A stretch of DNA of 60,000 nt from Membranipora membranacea. Its lineage: Eukaryota; Bryozoa; Gymnolaemata; Cheilostomatida; Membraniporidae. Below the pieces are notes generated by a model, which worked only from the letters and a program-made list of their open reading frames with translations, was not told where the DNA came from and did not search any database. The position numbers and the translations under genes are program-made. Location: positions 23,412,283-23,472,282 of the forward strand of contig OU612066.1 of assembly GCA_914767715.1 (NCBI GenBank), written 5' to 3'. Positions within the stretch are counted from its first letter, which is position 1. Each line of letters begins with the position of its first letter. This document shows positions 46,531-59,390 of this stretch, piece after piece.

Positions 46531-49500
46531 GATAACCGCAGAGCCAAACGGATTTCATATTTGAAACGAGCGAGAGTTGCTTCTGCTTCTGAGGTAAGTT
46601 TGAAGCAAATCTATTTTTTAATCCGAGCGAAAAAAAAGCATGATACCCACCCTTGGTATATTTTTGAATTTTTTAAGTCAGCGTTATTACCCCTCCAGCT
46701 TGTCTCAGGATCTTTATATTTTGCAGTTTGAATAAGGTCAATGGGGGCTCTAACTGGTCAGTGTTTCATATTATTCCGACAGACTTTGTATTTTTTCACG
46801 CTGCCGTATGACATGTTTTTTTAGTGCAAAAGTCAGCCTCGTTAAATCGGACGCTGACAGAGAACGGATAACCGCAGAGCCAAACGGATTTCATATTTGA
46901 AACCAGCGAGAGATGCTTCTGCTTCTGAGGTAAGTTTGAAGCAAATCTATTTTTTAATCCGAGCGAAAAAAAAGCATGATACCCACCCTTGGTATATTTT
47001 TGAATTTTTTAAGTCAGCGTTATTACCCCTCCAGCTTGTCTCAGGATCCTTATATTTTACAGTTTGAATAAGGTCATTGGGGGCTCTAACTGGTCAGTGT
47101 TTCATATTATTCCGACAGACTTTGTATTTTTTCACGCTGCCGTATGACATGTTTTTTTAGTGCAAAAGTCAGCCTCGTTAAATCGGACGCTGACAGAGAA
47201 CGGATAACCGCAGAGCCAAACGGATTTCATATTTGAAACGAGCGAGAGTTGCTTCTGCTTCTGAGGTAAGTTTGAAGCAAATCTGTTTTTTAATCCGAGC
47301 GAAAAAAAAGCATGATACCCACCCTTGGTATATTTTTGAATTTTTTAAATCAGCGTTATTACCCCTCCAGCTTGTCTCAGGATCTTTATATTTTACAGTT
47401 TGAATAAGGTCAATGGGGGCTCTAACTGGTCAGTGTTTCATATTAATCCGACAGACTTTGTATTTTTTCACGCTGCCGTATGACATGTTATTTTAGTGCA
47501 AAAGTCAGCCTCGTTAAATCGGACGCTGACAGAGAACGGATAACCGCAGAGCCAAACGGATTTCATATTTGAAACGAGCGAGAGTTGCTTCTGCTTCTGA
47601 GGTAAGTTTGAAGCAAATCTATTTTTTAATCCGAGCGAAAAAAAAAGCATGATACCCATTCTTGGTATATTTTTGAATTTTTTAAGTCAGCGTTATTACC
47701 CCTCCACCTTGTCTCAGGATCTTTATATTTTGCAGTTTGAATAAGGTCAATGGGGGCTCTAACTGGTCAGTGTTTCATATCATTCCAACAGACTTTGTAT
47801 TTTTTCACGCTGCCGTATGACATGTTTTTTTAGTGCAAAAGTCAGCCTCGTTAAATCGGACGCTGACAGAGAACGGATAACCGCAGAGCCAAACGGATTT
47901 CATATTTGAAACGAGCGAGAGTTGCTTCTGCTTCTGAGGTAAGTTTGAAGCAAATCTATTTTTTAATCCGAGCGAAAAAAAAGCATGATACCCACCCTTG
48001 GTATACTTTTGAATTTTTTAAGTCAGCGTTATTACCCCTCCAGCTTGTCTCAGGATCTTTATATTTTACAGTTTGAATAAGGTCAATGGGGGCTCTAACT
48101 GGTCAGTGTTTCATATTATTCCGACAGACTTTGTATTTTTTCACGCTGCCGTATGACATGTTTTTTTAGTGCAAAAGTCAGCCTCGTTAAATCGGACGCT
48201 GACAGAGAACGGATAACCGCAGAGCCAAACGGATTTCATATTTGAAACGAGCGAGAGTTGCTTCTGCTTCTGAGGTAAGTTTGAAGCAAATCTGTTTTTT
48301 AATCCGAGCGAAAAAAAAGCATGATACCCACCCTTGGTATATTTTTGAATTTTTTAAATCAGCGTTATTACCCCTCCAGCTTGTCTCAGGATCTTTATAT
48401 TTTACAGTTTGAATAAGGTCAATGGGGGCTCTAACTGGTCAGTGTTTCATATTATTCCGACAGACTTTGTATTTTTTCACGCTGCCGTATGACATGTTAT
48501 TTTAGTGCAAAAGTCAGCCTCGTTAAATCGGACCCTGACAGAGAACGGATAACCGCAGAGCCAAACGGATTTCATATTTGAAACGAGCGAGAGTTGCTTC
48601 TGCTTCTGAGGTAAGTTTGAAGCAAATCTATTTTTTAATCCGAGCGAAAAAAAAGCATGATACCCATTCTTGGTATATTTTTGAATTTTTTAAGTCAGCG
48701 TTATTACCCCTCCACCTTGTCTCAGGATCTTTATATTTTGCAGTTTGAATAAGGTCAATGGGGGCTCTAACTGGTCAGTGTTTCATATCATTCCAACAGA
48801 CTTTGTATTTTTTCACGCTGCCGTATGACATGTTTTTTTAGTGCAAAAGTCAGCCTCGTTAAATCGGACGCTGACAGAGAACGGATAACCGCAGAGCCAA
48901 ACGGATTTCATATTTGAAATGAGCGAGAGTTGCTTCTGCTTCTGAGGTAAGTTTGAAGCAAATCTATTTTTTAATCCGAGCGAAAAAAAAGCATGATACC
49001 CACCCTTGGTATACTTTTGAATTTTTTAAGTCAGCGTTATTACCCCTCCAGCTTGTCTCAGGATCTTTATATTTTACAGTTTGAATAAGGTCAATGGGGG
49101 CTCTAACTGGTCAGTGCTTCATATTATTCCGACAGACTTTGTATTTTTTCACGCTGCCGTATGACATGTTTTTTTAGTGCAAAAGTCAGCCTCGTTAAAT
49201 CGGACGCTGACAGAGAACGGATAACCGCAGATCCAAACGGATTTCATATTTGAAACGAGCGAGAGTTGCTTCTGCTTCTGAGGTAAGTTTGAAGCAAATC
49301 TATTTTTTAATCCGAGCGAAAACAAAGCATGATACCCACCCTTGGTATATTTTTGAATTATTTAAGTCAGCGTTATTACCCCTCCAGCTTGTCTCAGGAT
49401 CTTTATATTTTGCAGTTTGACTAAGGTCAATGGGGGCTCTAACTGGTCAGTGTTTCATATCATTCCGACAGACTTTGTATTTTTTCACGCTGCCGTATGA

Positions 49501-51359
49501 CATGTTTTTTTAGTGCAAAAGTCAGCCTCGTTAAATCGGATGCTGACAGAGAACGGATAACCGCAGAGCCAAACGGATTTCATATTTGAAACGAGCGAGA
49601 GTTGCTTCTGCTTCTGAGGTAAGTTTGAAGCAAATCTATTTTTTAATCCGAGCGAAAACAAAGCATGATACCCACCCTTGGTATATTTTTGAATTATTTA
49701 AGTCAGCGTTATTACCCCTCCAGCTTGTCTCAGGATCTTTATATTTTGCAGTTTGACTAAGGTCAATGGGGGCTCTAACTGGTCAGTGTTTCATATCATT
49801 CCAACAGACTTTGTATTTTATCACGCTGCCGTGTGACATGTTTTTTTAGTGCAAAAGTCAGCCTCGTTAAATCGGATGCTGACAGAGAACGGATAACCGC
49901 AGAGCCAAACGGATTTCATATTTGAAACGAGCGAGAGTTGCTTCTGCTTCTGAGGTAAGTTTGAAGCAAATCTATTTTTTAATCCGAGCGAAAAAAAAGC
50001 ATGATACCCACCCTTGGTATATTTTTGAATTTTTTAAGTCAGCGTTATTACCCCTCCAGCTTGTCTCAGGATCTTTATATTTTGCAGTTTGAATAAGGTC
50101 AATGGGGGCTCTAACTGGTCAGTGTTTCATATCATTCCGACAGACTTTGTATTTTTTCACGCTGCCGTATGACATGTTTTTTTAGTGCAAAAGTCAGCCT
50201 CGTTAAATCGGACGCTGACAGAGAACGGATAACCGCAGAGCCAAACGGATTTCATATTTGAAACGAGCGACAGTTGCTTCTGCTTCTGAGGTAAGTTTGA
50301 AGCAAATCTATTTTTTAATCCGAGCGAAAGAAAAGCATGATACCCACCCTTGGTATATTTTTGAATTTTTTAAGTCAGCGTTATTACCCCTCCAGCTTGT
50401 CTCAGGATCCTTATATTTTACAGTTTGAATAAGGTCAATGGGGGCTCTAACTGGTCAGTGTTTCATATTATTCCGACAGACTTTATATTTTTTCACGCTG
50501 CCGTATGACATGTTTTTTTAGTGCAAAAGTCAGCCTCGTCAAATCGGACGCTGACAGAGAACGGATAACCGCAGAGCCAAACGGATTTCATATTTGAAAC
50601 GAGCGAGAGTTGCTTCTGCTTCTGAGGTAAGTTTGAAGCAAATCTATTTTTTAATCCGAGCGAAAAAAAAGCATGATACCCACCCTTGGTATATTTTTGA
50701 ATTTTTTAAGTCAGCGTTATTACCCCTCCAGCTTGTCTCAGGATCTTTATATTTTACAGTTTGAATAAGGTCAATGGGGGCTCTAACTGGTCAGTGTTTC
50801 ATATTATTCCGACAGACTTTGTATTTTTTCACGCTGCCGTATGACATGTTTTTTTAGTGCAAAAGTCAGCCTCGTTAAATCGGACGCTGACAGAGAACGG
50901 ATAACCGCAGAGCCAAACGGATTTCATATTTGAAACGAGCGAGAGTTGCTTCTGCTTCTGAGGTAAGTTTGAAGCAAATCTATTTTTTAATCCGAGCGAA
51001 AAAAAGCATGTTACCCACCCTTGGTATATTTTTGAATTTTTTAAGTCAGCGTTATTACCCCTCCAGCTTGTCTCAGGATCTTTATATTTTGCAGTTTGAA
51101 TAAGGTCAATGGGGGCTCTAACTGGTCAGTGTTTCATATCATTCCAACAGACTTTGTATTTTTTCACGCTGCCGTATGACATGTTTTTTTAGTGCAAAAG
51201 TCAGCCTCGTTAAATCGGACGCTGACAGAGAACGGATAACCGCAGAGCCAAACGGATTTCATATTTGAAACGAGCGAGAGTTGCTTCTGCTTCTGAGGTA
51301 AGTTTGAAGCAAATCTATTTTTTAATCCGAGCGAAAAAAAAGCATGATACCCACCCTTG

Positions 51360-52500
51360 GTATACTTTTGAATTTTTTAAGTCAGCGTTATTACCCCTCC
51401 AGCTTGTCTCAGGATCTTTATATTTTACAGTTTGAATAAGGTCAATGGGGGCTCTAACTGGTCAGTGCTTCATATTATTCCGACAGACTTTGTATTTTTT
51501 CACGCTGCCGTATGACATGTTTTTTTAGTGCAAAAGTCAGCCTCGTTAAATCGGACGCTGACAGAGAACGGATAACCGCAGATCCAAACGGATTTCATAT
51601 TTGAAACGAGCGAGAGTTGCTTCTGCTTCTGAGGTAAGTTTGAAGCAAATCTATTTTTTAATCCGAGCGAAAACAAAGCATGATACCCACCCTTGGTATA
51701 TTTTTGAATTATTTAAGTCAGCGTTATTACCCCTCCAGCTTGTCTCAGGATCTTTATATTTTGCAGTTTGACTAAGGTCAATGGGGGCTCTAACTGGTCA
51801 GTGTTTCATATCATTCCGACAGACTTTGTATTTTTTCACGCTGCCGTATGACATGTTTTTTTAGTGCAAAAGTCAGCCTCGTTAAATCGGATGCTGACAG
51901 AGAACGGATAGTCGCAGAGCCAATCGGATTTCATATTTGAAACGAGCGAGAGTTGCTTCTGCTTCTGAGGTAAGTTTGAAGCAAATCTATTTTTTAATCC
52001 GAGCGAAAGAAAAGCATGATACCCACCCTTGGTATATTTTTGAATTTTTTAAGTCAGCGTTATTACCCCTCCAGCTTGTCTCAGGATCTTTATATTTTGC
52101 AGTTTGACTAAGGTCAATGGGGGCTCTAACTGGTCAGTGTTTCATATCATTCCAACAGACTTTGTATTTTTTCACGCTGCCGTGTGACATGTTTTTTTAG
52201 TGCAAAAGTCAGCCTCGTTAAATCGGATGCTGACAGAGAACGGATAACCGCAGAGCCAAACGGATTTCATATTTGAAACGAGCGAGAGTTGCTTCTGCTT
52301 CTGAGGTAAGTTTGAAGCAAATCTATTTTTTCATCCGAGCGAAAAAAAAGCATGATACCCACCCTTGGTATATTTTTGAATTTTTTAAGTCAGCGTTATT
52401 ACCCCTCCAGCTTGTCTCAGGATCTTTATATTTTGCAGTTTGAATAAGGTCAATGGGGGCTCTAACTGGTCAGTGTTTCATATCATTCCGACAGACTTTG
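51360..52500 (+). repeat. Satellite duplication, copy 1 of 12-monomer offset pair
   Basis: The order GGTATACTTTTG, CAGTGCTTCATATT, GCAGATCCAAAC, GCGAAAACAAAGC, GAATTATTTAAG, GACTAAGG, GGATGCTG, GACTAAGG and CCAACAG with GTGTGACATG recurs 4,032 bp downstream (GTGCTTC at 51465 and 55497). This copy carries a private ATAGTCGCAGAGCCAATCGG patch at about 51909. Its CCAATCGG part recurs at 59645 but not at the 4,032 bp partner, so a third stretch at the window's right edge is also related. Confidence 0.75.
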
Positions 52501-53089
52501 TATTTTTTCACGCTGCCGTATGACATGTTTTTTTAGTGCAAAAGTCAGCCTCGTTAAATCGGACGCTGACAGAGAACAGATAACCGCAGAGCCAAACGGA
52601 TTTCATATTTGAAACGAGCGAGAGTTGCTTCTGCTTCTGAGGTAAGTTTGAAGCAAATCTGTTTTTTAATCCGAGCGAAAAAAAAGCATGATACCCACCC
52701 TTGGTATATTTTTGAATTTTTTAAATCAGCGTTATTACCCCTCCAGCTTGTCTCAGGATCTTTATATTTTACAGTTTGAATAAGGTCAATGGGGGCTCTA
52801 ACTGGTCAGTGTTTCATATTATTCCGACAGACTTTGTATTTTTTCACGCTGCCGTATGACATGTTATTTTAGTGCAAAAGTCAGCCTCGTTAAATCGGAC
52901 GCTGACAGAGAACGGATAACCGCAGAGCCAAACGGATTTCATATTTGAAACGAGCGAGAGTTGCTTCTGCTTCTGAGGTAAGTTTGAAGCAAATCTATTT
53001 TTTAATCCGAGCGAAAAAAAAGCATGATACCCACCCTTGGTATATTTTTGAATTTTTTAAGTCAGCGTTATTACCCCTCCAGCTTGTCT

Positions 53090-55040
53090 CAGGATCTTTA
53101 TATTTTACAGTTTGAATAAGGTCAATGGGGGCTCTAACTGGTCAGTGTTTCATATTATTCCGACAGACTTTGTATTTTTTCACGCTGCCGTATGACATGT
53201 TTTTTTAGTGCAAAAGTCAGCCTCGTTAAATCGGACGCTGACAGAGAACGGATAACCGCAGATCCAAACGGATTTCATATTTGAAACGAGCGAGAGTTGC
53301 TTCTGCTTCTGAGGTAAGTTTGAAGCAAATCTATTTTTTAATCCGAGCGAAAAAAAAGCATGATACCCACCCTTGGTATATTTTTGAATTATTTAAGTCA
53401 GCGTTATTACCCCTCCAGCTTGTCTCAGGATCTTTATATTTTGCACTTTGACTAAGGTCAATGGGGGCTCTAACTGGTCAGTGTTTCATATCATTCCGAC
53501 AGACTTTGTATTTTTTCACGCTGCCGTATGACATGTTTTTTTAGTGCAAAAGTCAGCCTCGTTAAATCGGATGCTGACAGAGAACGGATAACCGCAGAGC
53601 CAAACGGATTTCATATTTGAAACGAGCGAGAGTTGCTTCTGCTTCTGAGGTAAGTTTGAAGCAAATCTATTTTTTAATCCGAGCGAAAAAAAAGCATGAT
53701 ACCCACCCTTGGTATATTTTTGAATTTTTTAAGTCAGCGTTATTACCCCTCCAGCTTGTCTCAGGATCTTTATATTTTGCAGTTTGAATAAGGTCAATGG
53801 GGGCTCTAACTGGTCAGTGTTTCATATCATTCCGACAGACTTTGTATTTTTTCACGCTGCCGTATGACATGTTTTTTTAGTGCAAAAGTCAGCCTCGTTA
53901 AATCGGACGCTGACAGAGAACAGATAACCGCAGAGCCAAACGGATTTCATATTTGAAACGAGCGAGAGTTGCTTCTGCTTCTGAGGTAAGTTTGAAGCAA
54001 ATCTATTTTTTAATCCGAGCGAAAAAAAAGCATGATACCCACCCTTGGTATATTTTTGAATTTTTTAAGTCAGCGTTATTACCCCTCCAGCTTGTCTCAG
54101 GATCTTTATATTTTGCAGTTTGAATAAGGTCAATGGGGGCTCTAACTGGTCAGTGTTTCATATTATTCCGACAGACTTTGTATTTTTTCACGCTGCCGTA
54201 TGACATGTTTTTTTAGTGCAAAAGTCAGCCTCGTTAAATCGGACGCTGACAGAGAACGGATAACCGCAGAGCCAAACGGATTTCATATTTGAAACCAGCG
54301 AGAGATGCTTCTGCTTCTGAGGTAAGTTTGAAGCAAATCTATTTTTTCATCCGAGCGAAAAAAAAGCATGATACCCACCCTTGGTATATTTTTGAATTTT
54401 TTAAGTCAGCGTTATTACCCCTCCAGCTTGTCTCAGGATCCTTATATTTTACAGTTTGAATAAGGTCATTGGGGGCTCTAACTGGTCAGTGTTTCATATT
54501 ATTCCGACAGACTTTGTATTTTTTCACGCTGCCGTATGACATGTTTTTTTAGTGCAAAAGTCAGCCTCGTTAAATCGGACGCTGACAGAGAACGGATAAC
54601 CGCAGAGCCAAACGGATTTCATATTTGAAACGAGCGAGAGTTGCTTCTGCTTCTGAGGTAAGTTTGAAGCAAATCTGTTTTTTAATCCGAGCGAAAAAAA
54701 AGCATGATACCCACCCTTGGTATATTTTTGAATTTTTTAAATCAGCGTTATTACCCCTCCAGCTTGTCTCAGGATCTTTATATTTTACAGTTTGAATAAG
54801 GTCAATGGGGGCTCTAACTGGTCAGTGTTTCATATTATTCCGACAGACTTTGTATTTTTTCACGCTGCCGTATGACATGTTATTTTAGTGCAAAAGTCAG
54901 CCTCGTTAAATCGGACGCTGACAGAGAACGGATAACCGCAGAGCCAAACGGATTTCATATTTGAAACGAGCGAGAGTTGCTTCTGCTTCTGAGGTAAGTT
55001 TGAAGCAAATCTATTTTTTAATCCGAGCGAAAAAAAAGCA
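53090..55040 (+). repeat. Satellite duplication, copy 1 of 13-monomer offset pair
   Basis: Markers recur at about 4,367 bp: GATCCAAACGG at 53261 and 57628, AACCAGCGAGAGATGC at 54292 and 58659, AATCTGTTTTTT at 54674 and 59040, and CATGTTATTTTAG near 54880 and 59246. Homology breaks after about 55040, where this copy has CCCATTCTTTG and the partner has CCCACCC. Confidence 0.8.
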
Positions 55041-55389
55041 TGATACCCATTCTTTGTATATTTTTGAATTTTTTAAGTCAGCGTTATTACCCCTCCACCT
55101 TGTCTCAGGATCTTTATATTTTGCAGTTTGAATAAGGTCAATGGGGGCTCTAACTGGTCAGTGTTTCATATCATTCCAACAGACTTTGTATTTTTTCACG
55201 CTGCCGTATGACATGTTTTTTTAGTGCAAAAGTCAGCCTCGTTAAATCGGACGCTGACAGAGAACGGATAACCGCAGAGCCAAACGGATTTCATATTTGA
55301 AACGAGCGAGAGTTGCTTCTGCTTCTGAGGTAAGTTTGAAGCAAATCTATTTTTTAATCCGAGCGAAAAAAAAGCATGATACCCACCCT

Positions 55390-56530
55390 TGGTATACTTT
55401 TGAATTTTTTAAGTCAGCGTTATTACCCCTCCAGCTTGTCTCAGGATCTTTATATTTTACAGTTTGAATAAGGTCAATGGGGGCTCTAACTGGTCAGTGC
55501 TTCATATTATTCCGACAGACTTTGTATTTTTTCACGCTGCCGTATGACATGTTTTTTTAGTGCAAAAGTCAGCCTCGTTAAATCGGACGCTGACAGAGAA
55601 CGGATAACCGCAGATCCAAACGGATTTCATATTTGAAACGAGCGAGAGTTGCTTCTGCTTCTGAGGTAAGTTTGAAGCAAATCTATTTTTTAATCCGAGC
55701 GAAAACAAAGCATGATACCCACCCTTGGTATATTTTTGAATTATTTAAGTCAGCGTTATTACCCCTCCAGCTTGTCTCAGGATCTTTATATTTTGCAGTT
55801 TGACTAAGGTCAATGGGGGCTCTAACTGGTCAGTGTTTCATATCATTCCGACAGACTTTGTATTTTTTCACGCTGCCGTATGACATGTTTTTTTAGTGCA
55901 AAAGTCAGCCTCGTTAAATCGGATGCTGACAGAGAACGGATAACCGCAGAGCCAAACGGATTTCATATTTGAAACGAGCGAGAGTTGCTTCTGCTTCTGA
56001 GGTAAGTTTGAAGCAAATCTATTTTTTAATCCGAGCGAAAGAAAAGCATGATACCCACCCTTGGTATATTTTTGAATTTTTTAAGTCAGCGTTATTACCC
56101 CTCCAGCTTGTCTCAGGATCTTTATATTTTGCAGTTTGACTAAGGTCAATGGGGGCTCTAACTGGTCAGTGTTTCATATCATTCCAACAGACTTTGTATT
56201 TTTTCACGCTGCCGTGTGACATGTTTTTTTAGTGCAAAAGTCAGCCTCGTTAAATCGGATGCTGACAGAGAACGGATAACCGCAGAGCCAAACGGATTTC
56301 ATATTTGAAACGAGCGAGAGTTGCTTCTGCTTCTGAGGTAAGTTTGAAGCAAATCTATTTTTTAATCCGAGCGAAAAAAAAGCATGATACCCACCCTTGG
56401 TATATTTTTGAATTTTTTAAGTCAGCGTTATTACCCCTCCAGCTTGTCTCAGGATCTTTATATTTTGCAGTTTGAATAAGGTCAATGGGGGCTCTAACTG
56501 GTCAGTGTTTCATATCATTCCGACAGACTT
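55390..56530 (+). repeat. Satellite duplication, copy 2 of 12-monomer offset pair
   Basis: This is the partner of 51.4-52.5 kb at 4,032 bp, with the same order of GGTATACTTTTG, CAGTGCTTCATATT, GCAGATCCAAAC and the GACTAAGG monomers. It has the ordinary ATAACCGCAGAGCCAAACGG where the first copy is altered. Confidence 0.75.
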
Positions 56531-57454
56531 TGTATTTTTTCACGCTGCCGTATGACATGTTTTTTTAGTGCAAAAGTCAGCCTCGTTAAATCGGACGCTG
56601 ACAGAGAACGGATAACCGCAGAGCCAAACGGATTTCATATTTGAAACGAGCGAGAGTTGCTTCTGCTTCTGAGGTAAGTTTGAAGCAAATCTATTTTTTA
56701 ATCCGAGCGAAAGAAAAGCATGATACCCACCCTTGGTATATTTTTGAATTTTTTAAGTCAGCGTTATTACCCCTCCAGCTTGTCTCAGGATCTTTATATT
56801 TTGCAGTTTGAATAAGGTCAATGGGGGCTCTAACTGGTCAGTGTTTCATATCATTCCGACAGACTTTGTATTTTTTCACGCTGCCGTATGACATGTTTTT
56901 TTAGTGCAAAAGTCAGCCTCGTTAAATCGGACGCTGACAGAGAACGGATAACCGCAGAGCCAAACGGATTTCATATTTGAAACGAGCGAGAGTTGCTTCT
57001 GCTTCTGAGGTAAGTTTGAAGCAAATCTATTTTTTAATCCGAGCGAAAAAAAAGCATGATACCCACCCTTGGTATATTTTTGAATTTTTTAAGTCAGCGT
57101 TATTACCCCTCCAGCTTGTCTCAGGATCTTTATATTTTGCAGTTTGAATAAGGTCAATGGGGGCTCTAACTGGTCAGTGTTACATATCATTCCGACAGAC
57201 TTTGTATTTTTTCATGCTGCCGTATGACATGTTTTTTAGTGCAAAAGTCAGCCTCGTTAAATCGGACGCTGACAGAGAACGGATAACCGCAGAGCCAAAC
57301 GGATTTCATATTTCATACGAGCGAGAGTTGCTTCTGCTTCTGAGGTAAGTTTGAAGCAAATCTATTTTTTAATCCGAGCGAAAAAAAAGCATGATACCCA
57401 CCCTTGGTATACTTTTGAATTTTTTAAGTCAGCGTTATTACCCCTCCAGCTTGT

Positions 57455-59390
57455 CTCAGGATCTTTATATTTTACAGTTTGAATAAGGTCAATGGGGGCT
57501 CTAACTGGTCAGTGTTTCATATTATTCCGACAGACTTTGTATTTTTTCACGCTGCCGTATGACATGTTTTTTTAGTGCAAAAGTCAGCCTCGTCAAATCG
57601 GACGCTGACAGAGAACGGATAACCGCAGATCCAAACGGATTTCATATTTGAAACGAGCGAGAGTTGCTTCTGCTTCTGAGGTAAGTTTGAAGCAAATCTA
57701 TTTTTTAATCCGAGCGAAAACAAAGCATGATACCCACCCTTGGTATATTTTTGAATTATTTAAGTCAGCGTTATTACCCCTCCAGCTTGTCTCAGGATCT
57801 TTATATTTTGCACTTTGACTAAGGTCAATGGGGGCTCTAACTGGTCAGTGTTTCATATCATTCCGACAGACTTTGTATTTTTTCACGCTGCCGTATGACA
57901 TGTTTTTTTAGTGCAAAAGTCAGCCTCGTTAAATCGGATGCTGACAGAGAACGGATAACCGCAGAGCCAAACGGATTTCATATTTGAAACGAGCGAGAGT
58001 TGCTTCTGCTTCTGAGGTAAGTTTGAAGCAAATCTATTTTTTAATCCGAGCGAAAAAAAAGCATGATACCCACCCTTGGTATATTTTTGAATTTTTTAAG
58101 TCAGCGTTATTACCCCTCCAGCTTGTCTCAGGATCTTTATATTTTGCAGTTTGAATAAGGTCAATGGGGGCTCTAACTGGTCAGTGTTTCATATCATTCC
58201 GACAGACTTTGTATTTTTTCACGCTGCCGTATGACATGTTTTTTTAGTGCAAAAGTCAGCCTCGTTAAATCGGACGCTGACAGAGAACAGATAACCGCAG
58301 AGCCAAACGGATTTCATATTTGAAACGAGCGAGAGTTGCTTCTGCTTCTGAGGTAAGTTTGAAGCAAATCTATTTTTTAATCCGAGCGAAAAAAAAGCAT
58401 GATACCCACCCTTGGTATATTTTTGAATTTTTTAAGTCAGCGTTATTACCCCTCCAGCTTGTCTCAGGATCTTTATATTTTGCAGTTTGAATAAGGTCAA
58501 TGGGGGCTCTAACTGGTCAGTGTTTCATATTATTCCGACAGACTTTGTATTTTTTCACGCTGCCGTATGACATGTTTTTTAGTGCAAAAGTCAGCCTCGT
58601 TAAATCGGACGCTGACAGAGAACGGATAACCGCAGAGCCAAACGGATTTCATATTTGAAACCAGCGAGAGATGCTTCTGCTTCTGAGGTAAGTTTGAAGC
58701 AAATCTATTTTTTAATCCGAGCGAAAAAAAAGCATGATACCCACCCTTGGTATATTTTTGAATTTTTTAAGTCAGCGTTATTACCCCTCCAGCTTGTCTC
58801 AGGATCCTTATATTTTACAGTTTGAATAAGGTCATTGGGGGCTCTAACTGGTCAGTGTTTCATATTATTCCGACAGACTTTGTATTTTTTCACGCTGCCG
58901 TATGACATGTTTTTTTAGTGCAAAAGTCAGCCTCGTTAAATCGGACGCTGACAGAGAACGGATAACCGCAGAGCCAAACGGATTTCATATTTGAAACGAG
59001 CGAGAGTTGCTTCTGCTTCTGAGGTAAGTTTGAAGCAAATCTGTTTTTTAATCCGAGCGAAAAAAAAGCATGATACCCACCCTTGGTATATTTTTGAATT
59101 TTTTAAATCAGCGTTATTACCCCTCCAGCTTGTCTCAGGATCTTTATATTTTACAGTTTGAATAAGGTCAATGGGGGCTCTAACTGGTCAGTGTTTCATA
59201 TTATTCCGACAGACTTTGTATTTTTTCACGCTGCCGTATGACATGTTATTTTAGTGCAAAAGTCAGCCTCGTTAAATCGGACGCTGACAGAGAACGGATA
59301 ACCGCAGAGCCAAACGGATTTCATATTTGAAACGAGCGAGAGTTGCTTCTGCTTCTGAGGTAAGTTTGAAGCAAATCTATTATTTAATCC
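57455..59390 (+). repeat. Satellite duplication, copy 2 of 13-monomer offset pair
   Basis: This is the partner of 53.1-55.0 kb at 4,366-4,367 bp, including the linked AACCAGCGAGAGATGC, GGATCCTTATATTTTACAG with GGTCATTGG, and AATCTGTTTTTT states. It has private changes such as CGTCAAATCGG at about 57591 and one T missing at about 58577. Confidence 0.8.
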
